13,138 bases of DNA. It comes from Limisphaerales bacterium (GTDB lineage Bacteria > Verrucomicrobiota > Verrucomicrobiia > Limisphaerales > UBA11358). The position numbers were made by a program, and so were the translations under genes. Below are positions 11,466-13,138 of this stretch, one piece after another. The notes below the pieces were generated by a model that saw nothing but the letters and a program-made list of their open reading frames with translations, was not told the DNA's origin and did no database searches. The stretch lies in NCBI GenBank assembly GCA_003133815.1, contig PKZR01000014.1:1-13138 (forward strand), read 5' to 3'. Every line of letters starts with the position of its first letter. Positions within the stretch are counted from its first letter, which is position 1.

Positions 11466-13138
11466 ATGAACGTAAAACCAAAGAACTCTGCTCGTCATTC
11501 CATCCAACAATTTTTCACGTCCCGCCTCGCTTTGTTGGCGCTGCTGCTGGCCGTTTGCGGAATGCTTGCTCCAAGCCGCGCGCTTGCGGTGGGAACGTGG
11601 ACGCCGCTCGCCAATACTGCTCCCGAAAGTATTGCCCTGATGCTTCAGCTTTCGGATGGCTCGGTGATGTGCCAGGGAAACTTGACCACCAATTGGTATC
11701 GGCTGACGCCGGATACCAACGGCAGCTATGCGAACGGCACTTGGACGAAGCTCGCGCCCATGCACGATTCGCGCCTTTATTTCTGCTCACAGGTGCTCAA
11801 CGACGGCCGGGTGCTGGTTGGCGGTGGCGAATATGGCACAGTCACCAGCAACTTGACTTGCGAGGTGTATCAGCCCACCAACAACACCTGGACCTTGACC
11901 CCGAGCATCGGCGTGGCCATCAGCGACGGAGAATCCGTGGTGCTGCCCAACGGCAATGTCATGGTGCAACCGGTGAATGATCCGCTGGGAACCCGCATCT
12001 TCAATATCGCTTCCAACACCTGGTCAAACGGCCCAACGCTCCTGAATGATCAGAATGAAGCCAGCTGGGTCAAGCTGCCCGATCAAAGCATCCTGACGAT
12101 TGACGATGGCAGCATCACGACCGAACGCTACATCCCCTCGCTGAACCAGTGGGTCCCGGACGGCACGGTTCCCGTAAATTTGTATAACTACAAGAGCGAA
12201 TTGGGCGCCGGCTACTTGCTGCCGAACGGGAAAGTATTTTTCCTGGGCTCCACCAATCAAACCGCCATTTACACGCCGTGGACGACGAATTACGCGGGCA
12301 TTTATACGCCGGCGGGCGCGACCAACGCCGGCTCATGGTCCCTCGGCCCCGTCATTCCCAACAACCTTGGAGCCAACGACGCACCCTCCGCCATGCTGCC
12401 CAACGGCAAAATTCTTTGCGCCTTTGGCGACGACAACAATCAAAATCCACCGACGTATTTTTACGAGTATGATTATGTTGCCAACACGTTCACCCAGGTC
12501 GCCAGCCCGACTGGCGGAACCGCTGACACCAATTACGCTTGTTACCAGGGCACAATGCTGGACCTGCCAGATGGCACGGTGCTCTACGCTCACGAAGGCG
12601 CGGATCTTTACATTTACAAGCCCGATGCTTCGCCCTTGGCGGCGGGCCAACCGGTCATCAGCAGCGTGACCACCAACCTTGACGGTTCCTTTCATGTGAC
12701 CGGCACCTTGTTCGACGGCATCTCCGAAGGCGCCGAGTATGGCGACGACTGGCAGATGGACTCGGACTTTCCCATCGCGCGCCTCACCAATTCCGCCGGG
12801 GCCATCCAGTTTGCCCGCACTTACAACTGGAGCAGCAGCAGCGTGATGACCGGCACGAACATTTTGACCACCGAATTGACGCTGCCCGGCGGGTTGCTGG
12901 CCGGAACCTATCCCCTGGTCATCACGGCCAACGGCATCAGTTCCGCGCCGTTTTCGTTAACCACCTCCGGCACGCCGCTGCCGCCGGTGTCCGGACTGGC
13001 ATTTACGAGCATTGCATCCAGCCAGATGGCCTTTGGTTGGAACGCCATTGGCCTGACCGAAGCCGGATATGTTATCCAGCGCTCCACGGATGGATCAAGT
13101 TTCAGCACCATCGCCAGCGTGGGATCAAATGTTACGAC
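11466..13138 (+). CDS. Secreted kelch/galactose-oxidase-like beta-propeller protein, 3' end outside window
   Basis: Incomplete gene: 557 codons are visible with no stop before the right edge. A basic n-region and the hydrophobic stretch LALLALLLAVCGMLA end at a likely signal peptidase site, ALA41|V42. Residues ~45-390 form a kelch-like propeller, with repeats such as WTKLAPMHDSR...LNDGRVLVGGGEYG...CEVYQPTNNTW and recurring 'LPNGKV/LPDGTV' strands. Residues ~395-500 resemble the early-set domain found after galactose-oxidase propellers (GTLFDGISEGAEYGDDWQ, ARTYNWSSSSV, LPGGLLAGTYPLVITANG). From ~505 an FN3 domain begins (PPVSGLAF...GWNAI...GYVIQRSTDGSSF). I do not see the copper-ligand set of true galactose oxidase clearly, so oxidase activity is not claimed. 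It is probably extracellular and carbohydrate-related or adhesive. The start codon has no Shine-Dalgarno sequence; it is chosen for the signal peptide right behind it. Confidence 0.82.
   Translation, partial: MNVKPKNSARHSIQQFFTSRLALLALLLAVCGMLAPSRALAVGTWTPLANTAPESIALMLQLSDGSVMCQGNLTTNWYRLTPDTNGSYANGTWTKLAPMHDSRLYFCSQVLNDGRVLVGGGEYGTVTSNLTCEVYQPTNNTWTLTPSIGVAISDGESVVLPNGNVMVQPVNDPLGTRIFNIASNTWSNGPTLLNDQNEASWVKLPDQSILTIDDGSITTERYIPSLNQWVPDGTVPVNLYNYKSELGAGYLLPNGKVFFLGSTNQTAIYTPWTTNYAGIYTPAGATNAGSWSLGPVIPNNLGANDAPSAMLPNGKILCAFGDDNNQNPPTYFYEYDYVANTFTQVASPTGGTADTNYACYQGTMLDLPDGTVLYAHEGADLYIYKPDASPLAAGQPVISSVTTNLDGSFHVTGTLFDGISEGAEYGDDWQMDSDFPIARLTNSAGAIQFARTYNWSSSSVMTGTNILTTELTLPGGLLAGTYPLVITANGISSAPFSLTTSGTPLPPVSGLAFTSIASSQMAFGWNAIGLTEAGYVIQRSTDGSSFSTIASVGSNVT

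Noticed and set aside
11466..13138. Galactose oxidase enzyme assignment
   Set aside because: The propeller and early-set domain fit the fold, but I could not identify the Cys-Tyr cofactor and copper ligands, so only the fold is named.

Overview
The window looks like a chromosomal segment of a Verrucomicrobiota bacterium, probably of the Pedosphaera/Limisphaerales type (inference). Secreted proteins here carry a 'QSSPNL..W...F.D...RFYRA' module that I associate with that phylum. Start codons mostly lack strong Shine-Dalgarno sequences, GC is moderate to high, and the mix of secreted adhesin-like or ice-binding proteins, a diheme peroxidase, a metal ATPase and a SulP transporter fits a soil or freshwater member.

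Layout. 1-232 is non-coding, with two nested hairpins and a plus-strand terminator. 233-3459 holds three tandem minus-strand paralogues of the DUF3494 ice-binding-like family, each with the same short element upstream. 3519-3643 is the divergent promoter region of a secreted diheme cytochrome c peroxidase/MauG-like protein (3644-5026, plus); a perfect inverted repeat brackets its extended -10 box. 5027-5539 contains a likely 70-residue minus-strand gene. 5540-7978 (plus) is a P1B-type copper ATPase with YHS and two CPM..P metal-binding zinc-ribbon-like modules. 7979-8679 contains one or two small minus-strand ORFs, one a Cys-containing 57-residue protein with an internal duplication, plus a strong palindrome. 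8680-10419 (plus) is a SulP anion transporter with a C-terminal STAS domain. 10420-11465 has no convincing gene; its main feature is a 42-bp-period array of about ten palindromic repeats. 11466 to the right edge (plus, incomplete) is a secreted kelch/galactose-oxidase-like beta-propeller protein with an early-set domain and the start of an FN3 domain.

The genes do not form one operon. Envelope and export functions dominate: surface or extracellular beta-rich proteins, a periplasmic peroxidase, copper efflux and anion uptake. The least explained parts are non-coding: the 42-bp array with exact phasing, the element shared by the three DUF3494 genes, and the operator-like palindromes at 3587 and 8544.
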